A DNA stretch of 64,000 nt, from positions 124,001-188,000 of the forward strand of contig NZ_AUII01000006.1 in NCBI RefSeq assembly GCF_000423625.1, in the 5' to 3' direction. Shown one piece after another: positions 41,548 to 49,578 of the stretch. This DNA comes from Pseudonocardia asaccharolytica DSM 44247 = NBRC 16224. GTDB lineage: Bacteria > Actinomycetota > Actinomycetes > Mycobacteriales > Pseudonocardiaceae. A program made the position numbers and the translations under genes. The notes beneath the pieces are model-generated. The model did not search any database. It saw nothing but the letters and a program-made list of their open reading frames with translations, and was not told where the DNA came from. Every line of letters starts with the position of its first letter. Position 1 is the stretch's first letter.

Positions 41548-42756
41548 ATGGCTGACGGACGCATCGACTTCACCAAGTCCGGGGTCTCGCGCTTTCCCGA
41601 CCGGGACCTCGGAGTTCCCCGGTTCAGCTGCGAGGTCGGCGTCCCGCTCGCCGAGCAGAAGGAACTGGGACACAACCGCTGGCACCCGGACATCCCCCCG
41701 CTGTTCGAATGCGACCCCGGCGACGAGGTGATCCTGGAGAGCCCCGGCTACGACGACTATCAACTCCAGGACCAGGACGACGACGAGGACATCCACACCC
41801 TCGACCTCACCCGCACCCACCCCATCACCGGCCCGGTGCGGGTGCGCGGTGCCGAGCCCGGCGACCTGCTCGTGGTGGAGGTGATGGACGTCCAGCCGCT
41901 GAGCGGAATCGGATACTCCAACGTCCTGCCCGGCATGGGCGGGCCGCTCAAGGACCGGTTCCCGCGCGGCTTCAAGACGGTATGGGACCTGCACGGGATC
42001 TATGCGACGTCCCGGCAGATCCCCGGCGTGCGCATCCCCGCGATCAGCCACCCCGGCGTGATCGGTGTCGCGCCCTCGCACGAGCTGCTGGAGCAGTGGA
42101 ACCGCCGCGAGGACCCGCTGGTCGCCGACGGGCAGGCCGGCCCGCGCGCCGACGCCACCGCGACGGCCGTGCTGCGCACCCTGGAGGGCGAGGAGTGGCA
42201 GCGGGTCGCGGCCACCGCCGCCCGCACCGTCCCGCCACGTGAGAACGGCGGGAACATGGACATCAAGAACCTGTCCCGCGGCTCCAAGATCTACTTCCCG
42301 GTCTTCGTGGAGGGCGCGCTGTTCTCCTGCGGGGACCTGCACTTCGCCGAGGGCGACGGCGAGATCACCTGGAACGCCATCGAGATGGACGGCTCCGCCT
42401 GGCTGAAGTTCGGCCTGATCAAGGGCGGGTCGCGCAAGTACGGCATCCGCAACCCGGCCTTCCGCCCCTCCCCCGTCGACCCGAATTTCGGCGACCGTTA
42501 CCTCAGCTTCGTCGGCTACAGCGCACGCGGCGACGAGCAGCGCTACCTGGACACGACGATGGCGGCGGTCGATGCGGTGGAACAGGGCATCGACTACCTC
42601 ACCAGGTTCGGCTACACGCCCGAACAGGCCTACACGATCATCAGCGTGGCGCCCTGCGAGATGCACGTCGGAGGAATCGTCGACATCCCCAACGCGGCGG
42701 TGACGCTGAGCATCCCGCTCGACATCTTCGACCAGGACATCCTGCCCAAGCCCTGA
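41548..42756 (+). CDS. fmdA: Acetamidase/formamidase
   Basis: 402-residue enzyme of the FmdA/AmdA family that hydrolyses formamide or acetamide to ammonia and the acid, a nitrogen-scavenging activity. Conserved blocks include FECDPGDEVILESPGYDDYQ, RVRGAEPGDLLVVEVMDV, SHPGVIGVAPSHELL and the C-terminal VAPCEMHVGGIVDIPNAAVT. ATG at 41548 follows TGGGAGGACCAC. It is divergent from an AmiC-like sensor that probably detects amides, and is followed by a strong terminator hairpin, so it is monocistronic. Confidence 0.93.
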   Translation: MADGRIDFTKSGVSRFPDRDLGVPRFSCEVGVPLAEQKELGHNRWHPDIPPLFECDPGDEVILESPGYDDYQLQDQDDDEDIHTLDLTRTHPITGPVRVRGAEPGDLLVVEVMDVQPLSGIGYSNVLPGMGGPLKDRFPRGFKTVWDLHGIYATSRQIPGVRIPAISHPGVIGVAPSHELLEQWNRREDPLVADGQAGPRADATATAVLRTLEGEEWQRVAATAARTVPPRENGGNMDIKNLSRGSKIYFPVFVEGALFSCGDLHFAEGDGEITWNAIEMDGSAWLKFGLIKGGSRKYGIRNPAFRPSPVDPNFGDRYLSFVGYSARGDEQRYLDTTMAAVDAVEQGIDYLTRFGYTPEQAYTIISVAPCEMHVGGIVDIPNAAVTLSIPLDIFDQDILPKP

Positions 42757-42780
42757 CCGTCACGCCCGCAGAACGCCCCG

Positions 42781-42822
42781 CGACCGGTCGGCCACGGACA
42801 ACACCTCGTGGCCGACCGGTCG
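42781..42822 (+). terminator. Terminator hairpin of acetamidase gene
   Basis: Perfect 16-bp arms CGACCGGTCGGCCACG and CGTGGCCGACCGGTCG with a 10-base loop, starting 25 bp after the fmdA stop codon. No T-tract. It also separates fmdA from the convergent ahpD remnant. Confidence 0.7.
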
Positions 42823-42848
42823 TCGTGGGCACCGACGTCGCCAGGGCG

Positions 42849-43140
42849 TCACACCGTGGCGAGCGCGCTCTCGGACTCCAGCGTCACCGCGGCGGCGTTC
42901 ACCACCCGCCGCGATCCGCAGCGCCTCGTGGATGGTCTCCCGATCCTCCCGGCGCCCCACAGCACCTTCTCGTGCGACTCGAGACAGACCCCGCAGCCGC
43001 CGATGGTGCTGACGGCCAGCGACCAGAACTCGAAATCCTCCTTGTCCACGCCCGGGTTACCGATCACCTGCATGCGCAGCCGTGCCGGCAGGTTGCCGTA
43101 CTCGGCGTCGCCGATGAGGTGCTTGGCCCGGTTCTCCCGG
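42849..43140 (-). pseudogene. ahpD: ahpD remnant, 5' truncated and double frameshifted
   Basis: The minus strand reads RENRAKHLIGDAEYGNLPAR, LRMQVIGNPGVDKEDFEFWS and GGCGVCLESHEKVL, the C-terminal half of alkyl-hydroperoxidase AhpD including its CxxCxxxH active site. From about 42946 to 42906 the family sequence (REDRETIHEALRIAA) is in another frame, after which the first frame resumes (VVNAAAVTLESESALATV, stop at 42849). Two compensating indels thus scramble about 14 residues. The N-terminal half is missing; the break at about 43140 abuts an oxyR-like fragment on the other strand. Confidence 0.75.
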
Positions 43141-43278
43141 CCCGCGCCGGGGCGGCGGATCAGTCTGGTCTACCGGCGCGGCGACGAGCGAGGCGACGAA
43201 CACGCGGCGGCGCTGCGGCGGGCAGCGCAGGTGCGCAGGCTACCGGTGCAGCTGGTCAGCCCGGATCTCGAACCGTGA
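43141..43278 (+). pseudogene. oxyR: oxyR-like (LysR family) 3' remnant
   Basis: Plus strand encodes APGRRISLVYRRGDERGDE followed by HAAALRRAAQVRRLPVQLVS and PDLEP-stop. The GRRISLVYRRG pattern followed by a helix is how LysR effector domains end. Abutting a divergent ahpD fragment, it is best explained as the end of oxyR from an oxyR-ahpC-ahpD divergon whose centre was deleted. The fragment is short, so identity rests partly on context. Confidence 0.5.
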
Positions 43279-43285
43279 GCCGGCT

Positions 43286-44404
43286 TCAGAGGCTGTAGCG
43301 CAGGATGGCGGCGACGTCACCACCGCCAGGGATGTCCTCCCGGCGCAGGGCCAGCACCCGGCCGCCGGTCAGCCACACCCGGCGCACGATCTCGTCGACC
43401 ACGCCGTAGGCGGTGGCGTCGTCGGACTCCTCGAAGGTCACCGCACCGGCCTCATCGAGGTGTCCGGGAACGACGACGTCGATATCGGCGAAGACCGTCT
43501 CGACCGCACCGTGGGTCGCGAGCCGGGCGACGTCGGCGACGTCGGTGACGGCCCGGCCCTGCGCGGACCGCTGCCCGAACAGCTCGCGCAGCTGCGACAT
43601 CTGGTCGGCGTACAGCCGGTCGAGCACCTCGCGGGCGCTCGCGACGAGCTCGGCGTCGGGGAGGACGTCCGGGTTGCCGGGCAGGGCGGCCGCGGCGAGG
43701 CCGGGGTAGCGGCACGCCGAGCGGACGATGCTCCCCAGCGGTTCGGGCGCGGCCAGCAGAAGCGGCACGCCGTGCTCGGGCAGGATCGGCCGCAAGGCCT
43801 GGTCGATCTGCCGAGCGTACTGCCGCATCCGCACCTTCTGCTCCTCGGCCGCGGACATCCTGCGGATGGCCATCTGGTCGGCGAGCGGCTCCTTGCCCAC
43901 GGCGCTCTCCAGATCCGTGGGCAGGTTCGGGACGTCGACCGGCTCGGCGTCCACATCGGGCAGGATCTCGAGCACCCGCACCGCGTTCTGGGTCACCGCG
44001 AGCACGAACGCCAGCTGCGGAAAGGTGATCGCGCGCAGCAACGGCTTCAGGTGGAAGCGGTCCGCCACCGCAGCCAGCGGCAGCAGCCGGTTCGGCAACC
44101 GGAACGCGACCAGCGCGGACGGCGTCGCGAACAGCGCGAGGCTGCGGGCCTGGTGGCGCCAGAACGTCTCGTCCAGATCGAGGTCGATCAGCTGCTCCTC
44201 GACCGCGGCGATGTCGTTCTTGCCCGCCTCGGCCTCGCGCATCTGGTTGAGCGCGTCGCGGACGAGGTTCTTCAGCTCGAGCCGTTCGCCCTCGCCGGTC
44301 GATACCGGATCGGTCGGGAGGTAGAACGAGACGCACCAGCGCTCCTTGGCCTGGAACAACGCATCGATCTCGGCGCGGCTCGGAATATCGGTGTGCAGCG
44401 TCAC
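43286..44404 (-). CDS. baeRF-family (bacterial eRF1-like) protein
   Basis: About 372-residue cytoplasmic protein of the baeRF (bacterial/archaeal eRF1-like) families. Typical are TDIPSRAEIDALFQ near the start, CVSFYLPTDPVSTGEGERLE, FHLKPLLRAITFP and the C-terminal GGRVLALRREDIPGGGDVAAI. Such proteins are thought to act on stalled ribosomes or in translation stress, but none is well characterised. GTG at 44404 is preferred because GGAG lies five bases upstream; ATG 44422 and GTG 44440 are alternatives. It stands between the ahpD/oxyR scar and the lexA locus. Confidence 0.78.
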   Translation of the reverse strand: MTLHTDIPSRAEIDALFQAKERWCVSFYLPTDPVSTGEGERLELKNLVRDALNQMREAEAGKNDIAAVEEQLIDLDLDETFWRHQARSLALFATPSALVAFRLPNRLLPLAAVADRFHLKPLLRAITFPQLAFVLAVTQNAVRVLEILPDVDAEPVDVPNLPTDLESAVGKEPLADQMAIRRMSAAEEQKVRMRQYARQIDQALRPILPEHGVPLLLAAPEPLGSIVRSACRYPGLAAAALPGNPDVLPDAELVASAREVLDRLYADQMSQLRELFGQRSAQGRAVTDVADVARLATHGAVETVFADIDVVVPGHLDEAGAVTFEESDDATAYGVVDEIVRRVWLTGGRVLALRREDIPGGGDVAAILRYSL

Positions 44405-44482
44405 GGCAGCTCCGTCGTCCATGGTCGACTTCTGCCCCACGGTACCCGCGGGGGGCTGTTCCAGCTCATCGCAACGATGCGG

Positions 44483-44884
44483 TCACGGCCACAGCGACGT
44501 TCCACCGGGGGGCGCGGTGCCGGTGCCCGGCCCCGCCGTCACGACGGACCCCGCGGACACCGCCTCGGCCAGCAGACCCAGCGCGGTGACCACGGCCGCC
44601 GAGGCCAGGGCGAGCGCTACCGCGACCACGGCACCGCGCAGACGGTAGCGCCCGGTCCGCCCGCGGCGCCGAGGACGGAACGCGGCCCGCCGGCCGGGCA
44701 CGCCAGACCGGATCTCGTGGGCCTGCCACGCCCCCGGTCCCCCGGCCCTCCACCGGACGCCGGGGCGAACCGGGCGCGGCCCCCGGGTGGGCGATGGCCG
44801 CCGGGCCCCGAAACCCCGCGATCCGGTACGCGCGGCGGCCCCGTCGCCGCGCCCGATCGGATCGTTCGCCGTCCTGAGCCCCAT
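44483..44884 (-). CDS. LexA-divergent ChiZ/DivS-like protein lacking its LysM domain
   Basis: 133-residue protein: a basic, disordered N-terminus of about 85 residues and one transmembrane helix ([20 protein letters not shown]). The position, divergent from lexA, is that of the SOS-induced division inhibitors of actinobacteria (Rv2719c/ChiZ, DivS), which continue into a LysM domain starting with GESLW. Here the frame reads GGTSLWP and stops at once, and the other frame gives only [11 protein letters not shown] before stopping, so LysM is lost. Two abutting LexA boxes lie about 29 bp upstream. ATG at 44884 is used because an upstream Met (44920) would overlap the operator. Confidence 0.6.
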   Translation of the reverse strand: MGLRTANDPIGRGDGAAARTGSRGFGARRPSPTRGPRPVRPGVRWRAGGPGAWQAHEIRSGVPGRRAAFRPRRRGRTGRYRLRGAVVAVALALASAAVVTALGLLAEAVSAGSVVTAGPGTGTAPPGGTSLWP

Positions 44885-44912
44885 GGCGATCCTCCGTCTC
44901 CGGCGAGGTTCT

Positions 44913-44928
44913 TCGCACATACGTTCGA
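44913..44928. promoter_or_regulatory. LexA (SOS) box 1
   Basis: TCGCACATACGTTCGA matches the actinobacterial SOS box TCGAAC-N4-GTTCGA with a single mismatch. It abuts box 2 directly and is nearest to the start of the divergent ChiZ/DivS-like gene. Confidence 0.8.
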
Positions 44929-44944
44929 TCGAACGCCTGTGCGA
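44929..44944. promoter_or_regulatory. LexA (SOS) box 2
   Basis: TCGAACGCCTGTGCGA has a perfect left half-site and one mismatch in the right half. It follows box 1 with no gap, so two LexA dimers would sit side by side; the junction itself creates the palindrome CGTTCGATCGAACG. Confidence 0.7.
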
Positions 44945-44990
44945 TTCCTACCACCCGGCGGGCGGCCCTGTCGAGAGCTCGGCGCGTTCT

Positions 44991-45006
44991 TCGAACATGC
45001 GTTTGG
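44991..45006. promoter_or_regulatory. LexA (SOS) box 3, lexA proximal
   Basis: TCGAACATGCGTTTGG has a perfect left half and two mismatches in the right half. It lies 107 bp before the lexA start and probably mediates autorepression. Confidence 0.75.
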
Positions 45007-45113
45007 CAGATCGCCGGATCAGGACTACCGTGTTCGATAACGGCGGCGGTTCACCCGAACCGTCGCACCGCAGTGATGTCGTCGATGAAGGATCCACGGA
45101 GGAGGCCGACCAG

Positions 45114-45854
45114 ATGGCACGGGACAAGTCCGGTACCGGCGCTGACGCTGACCGGGGGCCCGGGCAGGTACGGACCTTTCCCGATCCCCCCAACGATCCG
45201 GCGGGCCTGACCCCGCGGCAGCGGAAGGTGCTCGAGGTGATCCGCGACTGGGTGGATCGGTTCGGCTACCCACCCAGCGTCCGCGAGATCGGCGACGCCG
45301 TCGGGCTGACCTCGACGTCGTCGGTGCATCACCAGCTGCGCACCCTCGAACGCAAGGGCTACCTACGCCGCGACCCGAACCGCACCCGGGCCGTCGATGT
45401 GCGCGGGACGGACGAGATGTCCGGCGACGACGTGCCCGCGGCAGCCGCCACCGCCGACGATGCGCGCTCCGCCGGCCCGGAGCCGGCATTCGTGCCGTTG
45501 CTGGGCAATATCGCCGCGGGTGGGCCGATCCTGGCCGAGCAGGCGGTGGAGAGCGTCTTCCCGCTGCCCCGCGAGATCGTCGGCGAGGGCACGCTGTTCC
45601 TGCTCAACGTCCGCGGCGACTCGATGGTCGAGGCGGCCATCACCGACGGCGACCTCGTGGTCGTCCGCCAGCAACCCGTGGCCGAGCAGGGCGAGATCGT
45701 CGCGGCGATGATCGACGGCGAGGCGACGGTCAAGACGTTCAAGCGCCGCGACGGGCGGATCTGGCTGATGCCGGCCAACCCGGCGTACGAGCCGATCCCC
45801 GGCGAGCAGGCGACCATCCTCGGCCGGGTGGTCGCGGTCCTGCGCCGGCTCTGA
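45114..45854 (+). CDS. lexA: LexA SOS repressor/protease
   Basis: 246-residue repressor of the DNA-damage response. The N-terminal winged helix is [20 protein letters not shown] with recognition helix [17 protein letters not shown]; the RecA-stimulated self-cleavage site is Ala135-Gly136 in GNIAAGGP, and the catalytic dyad is Ser170 (RGDSMVEAA) and Lys207 (ATVKTF). ATG at 45114 has GGAGGAGG upstream, a little far. Three LexA boxes lie in the divergent region, indicating autoregulation and control of the ChiZ-like gene. The linker between the domains is Ala/Asp-rich and longer than in E. coli. Confidence 0.96.
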   Translation: MARDKSGTGADADRGPGQVRTFPDPPNDPAGLTPRQRKVLEVIRDWVDRFGYPPSVREIGDAVGLTSTSSVHHQLRTLERKGYLRRDPNRTRAVDVRGTDEMSGDDVPAAAATADDARSAGPEPAFVPLLGNIAAGGPILAEQAVESVFPLPREIVGEGTLFLLNVRGDSMVEAAITDGDLVVVRQQPVAEQGEIVAAMIDGEATVKTFKRRDGRIWLMPANPAYEPIPGEQATILGRVVAVLRRL

Positions 45855-45924
45855 CCGCGACGGCCCGCGGCCGCGGACGGCCCGCCACGCAGCCGATCGG
45901 ATGCCACGTAGCCGCGGGCCAGTT

Positions 45925-45991
45925 CATGATCGCCATTTCGGAGGCGGGAGTCGCGGACTGCATAGCTCCGTCCACCGAAATGGCGATCATG
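45925..45991. repeat. Dispersed 3'-end palindromic element, copy B
   Basis: 67 bp with perfect 17-bp terminal arms CATGATCGCCATTTCGG and CCGAAATGGCGATCATG and a 33-bp centre, between the converging ends of lexA and the propeller protein. Its left 31 bp match copies A (5014) and C (61689). Just beyond it, CATGGGCGGGCCC is repeated twice (45989 and 46004). Probably a bidirectional terminator or mobile palindrome. Confidence 0.7.
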
Positions 45992-46072
45992 GGCGGGCCC
46001 GGCATGGGCGGGCCCAGGCGTCGAACAGCGTGGCCCGGCCCGCGCCGGGTGGAGGCCGGGCGGACACGCCGC

Positions 46073-47116
46073 TCACGGTCGCCGGCGCACCAACGCGTGA
46101 ACGGCCATCGCCACGATCGCCAGGACGAGCAGCCCGGCCACGGCGGCAGCCCCGGCCGCAGCGGGTGTCCAGGCCGGGCCGGTGTTCTCGGGTGTCGCAG
46201 CCGGAGCGGCGCGGGGCTCCGCGCTCTGCCCGGCTACGGCCAGCGCGGCCGCTCCGGGCACGGCGCGGATCGCACCGCGCGCCCCGCCACGCGATTCCGA
46301 ACCCGACAGCAGTCGGCCGTCGGCCTCGAACGCGATGGCCTCACCCTGCGGTTCGCCGGGCAACGGGACCCGGACGGGGTTCGTGCGCAGGGCCGCCACG
46401 AGATCGGCGGCGGTCTCTCCGGCGACCGGGAAGAGCCAGGCGTCGGTGTAGGTCCTCACGGCAGCGACCCGCCCGTCGGCGTTGAGCGCGGCGCCCGTGA
46501 CCAGCCGCGCACCGATCCCGCCGACCGGGCCGCCGACGGTGTCCGAGCCCGGCAGCACGACCTCGCCGACCCGGATCAGCGGGGTCGGGCCGGGTTCGGC
46601 GAGCGGGCCCTCCGGCAGGTAGATTCCGGCGGCCGCCACCGTCTCCTTCGTGATGACGAGCGGCACCCCGTCGGCGGCGACGAGCAGGGCCTCCGCATCG
46701 TGTGGCCCGTCCGGGTAGCGGAGCCGGTGCAGCCGCGGCGCACCGGTGGGCGGCAGGGCGATGAGCGCAACGGTCTCGCGGCGCCGCTCGTTGTCTCCGG
46801 TATCGGCCACCCACAGCGTCCCGTCGGGACCGCGGGCAAGATCCTCGGCGTCGAAGGGGTCGATCGCCGCGGTCCGGGTACGGGTGATCGAGCAGTCGTC
46901 GAGATCGAGCCGGTGCAGGGCGACGCGGCGCCCGCCGTCGGCCATCGCCCAGACCCCGCCGCGGTCGACGGCGAGCCCGGACAGCTCGCCGAGACGCCGA
47001 TCGGTCACCGTGCACAGGGTCTGCGGCGACGCCGGTTCGGCAGCCTCGGCGGCCGCCGCACCGCCGCCCAGCGCCGCACCACTGCCCAGGCCGGCCACGC
47101 CGAGCACGACACTCAT
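46073..47116 (-). CDS. Secreted, membrane-anchored beta-propeller-like protein
   Basis: 347-residue exported protein: N-terminal signal sequence (VLGVAGLGSGAALGGGAAAA), an extracellular domain with propeller-like strands (GELSGLAVDRGGVWAMADGG, then GTLWVADTGDNERRR and GEAIAFEADGRLLSGSE), an Ala/Pro linker and a C-terminal helix (AAAVAGLLVLAIVAMAVHAL) with Arg residues inside. I cannot assign a ligand or activity. It lies 35 bp after hflX in the same direction, a neighbour pair seen in relatives. The start may be slightly upstream of 47116 because the signal's basic region is encoded there. Confidence 0.72.
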   Translation of the reverse strand: MSVVLGVAGLGSGAALGGGAAAAEAAEPASPQTLCTVTDRRLGELSGLAVDRGGVWAMADGGRRVALHRLDLDDCSITRTRTAAIDPFDAEDLARGPDGTLWVADTGDNERRRETVALIALPPTGAPRLHRLRYPDGPHDAEALLVAADGVPLVITKETVAAAGIYLPEGPLAEPGPTPLIRVGEVVLPGSDTVGGPVGGIGARLVTGAALNADGRVAAVRTYTDAWLFPVAGETAADLVAALRTNPVRVPLPGEPQGEAIAFEADGRLLSGSESRGGARGAIRAVPGAAALAVAGQSAEPRAAPAATPENTGPAWTPAAAGAAAVAGLLVLAIVAMAVHALVRRRP

Positions 47117-47151
47117 CCCGAGTGCCGCGCGGCGACGGCGCCCGGGCGCGC

Positions 47152-48612
47152 TCAGCGACCCGCGACGGCGCCGTCGCGCCCGGCAACGGCGAACGGCAGC
47201 ACCGCGTTCGCGAGCTCCGCACCGACCCGGGCGCGCAGCCGCGTGCCGTCGGCCGTGTGGTCGGAGGCGAGGACCTCACCCTCCGCGTGCACCCGCGCCG
47301 CCAGCGAGCCCTCGGTGTAGGGCAGCAGCAGCTCGACGTCCACCTCGGGCCGCGGCAGCAGCTCCGCGATGCGCCTGCGCAGCACGTTGATTCCGTCCCC
47401 GCGATGCGCGGAGACGAACACCGCGCCGGGCAACAGGTGGCGCAACCGGGCGAGCTGCAGGTCTCCCGCCACGTCGGTCTTGTTGACCACCAGCAGCTCG
47501 GGCGGCATCGCGCCCCGCTGCTCGCCGATCTCGACGAGCACCTCCCGGACGGCCTTGATCTGGTCCTCCGGCAACGGGTCGGACGCGTCCACGACGTGGA
47601 GGAGCAGATCGGCCTGGGCCGTCTCCTCGAGCGTCGAGCGGAATGCCTCGACGAGCTGATGGGGCAGGTGCCGCACGAACCCGACGGTGTCGGTCAGCGT
47701 GTAGGTCCGCCCGTCGGGGGTCGTGGTCTTGCGGGTGGTCGGGTCCAGGGTCGCGAACAGCGCGTCCTCGACCAGCACCCCGGCGTCGGTCAGGGCGTTG
47801 AGCAGGCTGGACTTTCCGGCGTTGGTGTAGCCGACGATCGCGACGCCGGGCACCTCGTTGCGCCTGCGGCTGCCCCGCTGGGTGTCGCGGACCGTACGCA
47901 TCGCGGCGATCTCGCGACGCAGCTTCGACATCCGGTGCCGGATGCGCCGCCGGTCGAGCTCGATCTTGGTCTCGCCGGGACCACGACCGCCGATGCCGAC
48001 GCCGCCCGCGGCGCGACCACCGACCTGCCGGGACAGCGCCTCGCCCCAGCCGCGCAGCCGCGGCAGCAGATAGGACAGCTGGGCCAGCTCGACCTGCGCC
48101 TTGCCGTCTCGGGAGCGCGCGTGCTGGGCGAAGATGTCGAGGATCAGCGCGGTCCGGTCGATCACCTTGACCTTGAGCCGCTCCTCCAGCTGACGCAGCT
48201 GGCCGGGCGAGAGCTCGCCGTCGGCGATCACGGTGTCCGCCTCCGCGGCGTCCACGGCGTCGCGCAGTTCGTCGATCTTTCCGGAGCCGATGAAGGTCGC
48301 CGGGTCGGGACGGCTGCGCCGCTGCACCAGACCGTCGAGCACCTGGGAGCCCGCGGTCTCGGCCAGCCGGGCGAGCTCGACGAGCGAGGCCTCGGCCTGC
48401 TCGGCGCTGCCGGAGGTCCAGACACCGATCAGCACCACCCGCTCCAGCCGCAGCTGCCGGTACTCGACCTCGGTGACGTCGGTGAGTTCGGTGGACAACC
48501 CGGCGACGCGACGCAGCGAGGAACGTTCTTCGAGCTCCAGGTCGCCGGTCGAGGGGACGGCGTTCTCGTCGGCGGCGCCGGGGACGTCGAGGTCCAGTGA
48601 GAATTCAGTCAT
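47152..48612 (-). CDS. hflX: Ribosome-associated GTPase HflX
   Basis: 486-residue GTPase that splits stalled 70S ribosomes, especially under heat or antibiotic stress. The HflX N-domain (DPATFIGSGKIDELRDAV) precedes a helical linker with GGRGPGETKIELDRRRIR and the G domain: G1 GYTNAGKSSLLNAL, G2 DPTTRKT, G3 DTVGFV, G4 NKTD. ATG at 48612; the ribosome site is weak. In actinobacteria HflX homologues can affect macrolide-lincosamide tolerance. Order hflX after dapF and miaA is the conserved actinobacterial arrangement. Confidence 0.95.
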   Translation of the reverse strand: MTEFSLDLDVPGAADENAVPSTGDLELEERSSLRRVAGLSTELTDVTEVEYRQLRLERVVLIGVWTSGSAEQAEASLVELARLAETAGSQVLDGLVQRRSRPDPATFIGSGKIDELRDAVDAAEADTVIADGELSPGQLRQLEERLKVKVIDRTALILDIFAQHARSRDGKAQVELAQLSYLLPRLRGWGEALSRQVGGRAAGGVGIGGRGPGETKIELDRRRIRHRMSKLRREIAAMRTVRDTQRGSRRRNEVPGVAIVGYTNAGKSSLLNALTDAGVLVEDALFATLDPTTRKTTTPDGRTYTLTDTVGFVRHLPHQLVEAFRSTLEETAQADLLLHVVDASDPLPEDQIKAVREVLVEIGEQRGAMPPELLVVNKTDVAGDLQLARLRHLLPGAVFVSAHRGDGINVLRRRIAELLPRPEVDVELLLPYTEGSLAARVHAEGEVLASDHTADGTRLRARVGAELANAVLPFAVAGRDGAVAGR

Positions 48613-48687
48613 CGTGATTTCCATGCTCCCATGGCAACGCCGTTCCTGTCCGTTTTGTTTCCTCGGAAGCGGCATCGGCGGGCGTGC

Positions 48688-49569
48688 TCAGGAAAGCGAA
48701 TCCCACCACGAGCGCTCGAGCTCCCCCTGCCCGACCAGCACCGCGGGGCCTTGCAGGGTGGTGCCGTCGGCATCCACCGTGACCCGCAGCCGTCCGCCCC
48801 GGGTGCACACCGCGACCGTGCCGGTGTCCGCACCGGACTGCCGCAGCGCCGCGACGACCGCCGCCACCGTGCCGGTGCCGCACGAGCGGGTCTCCCCGAC
48901 ACCGCGCTCGTGCACCCGCATCGTGACCTGTCCACCGCGCAGCGGCGTCACGAACTCGACGTTGACGCCGTGCGGGAACAGCGCCGGGTCGTGGCCGGGC
49001 GGCACGGTGAGATCCAGGGAATCCAGCCCGACGGCGGTGACGCAGGCCAGGTGCGGGTTGCCGACGTCGACGGCGACACCGGGGAACGCGTGACCGTCGA
49101 CCGTGGCCGTGCTGGCGGGCCCGATCTGCGCCGGGCCCATCCCGACCGCGACCTCGCCCGCGTGGCCGTCACCGTCGGCGAAGCCCACCGTGCGCACCCC
49201 GCCCCGGGTGCCCAGCTTCAGTTCGGCTCCGGGGCCGTCGGGCAGCCAGCCGCGGTGGGCCAGATAGCGGGCATAGACCCGCACCCCGTTGCCGCACATC
49301 TCGGCCACGCTGCCGTCGGCGTTGTGGTAGTCCATGAACCACTCGACACCCGGTTGCGGTGCCCCCGCCGTGGGGTCCCCGCAGATCAGCGCCGACCAGC
49401 GGATCACCCGCAGCACCCCGTCGGCGCCCAGCCCGCGGCGCCGGTCGCACAGCGCGGCGACCCGCTCGGCGGTGAGCTCGAGCGTCCCGTCCGGGTCGGG
49501 AAGCAGCACGAAGTCGTTCTCGGTCCCATGCCCCTTGGCGAACCGGATCCCGGGCTGCACGCTGCGCAC
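48688..49569 (-). CDS. dapF: Diaminopimelate epimerase
   Basis: 293-residue enzyme converting LL- to meso-diaminopimelate for lysine and peptidoglycan synthesis. The two catalytic cysteines are in AEMCGNGVRV and TRSCGTGTVA, and the N-terminal FAKGHGTENDFVLLPDPDG is typical. GTG start at 49569. It lies 9 bp after miaA in the same operon, as in mycobacteria, and 75 bp before hflX. Confidence 0.95.
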   Translation of the reverse strand: MRSVQPGIRFAKGHGTENDFVLLPDPDGTLELTAERVAALCDRRRGLGADGVLRVIRWSALICGDPTAGAPQPGVEWFMDYHNADGSVAEMCGNGVRVYARYLAHRGWLPDGPGAELKLGTRGGVRTVGFADGDGHAGEVAVGMGPAQIGPASTATVDGHAFPGVAVDVGNPHLACVTAVGLDSLDLTVPPGHDPALFPHGVNVEFVTPLRGGQVTMRVHERGVGETRSCGTGTVAAVVAALRQSGADTGTVAVCTRGGRLRVTVDADGTTLQGPAVLVGQGELERSWWDSLS

Positions 49570-49578
49570 GCCGTCAGC

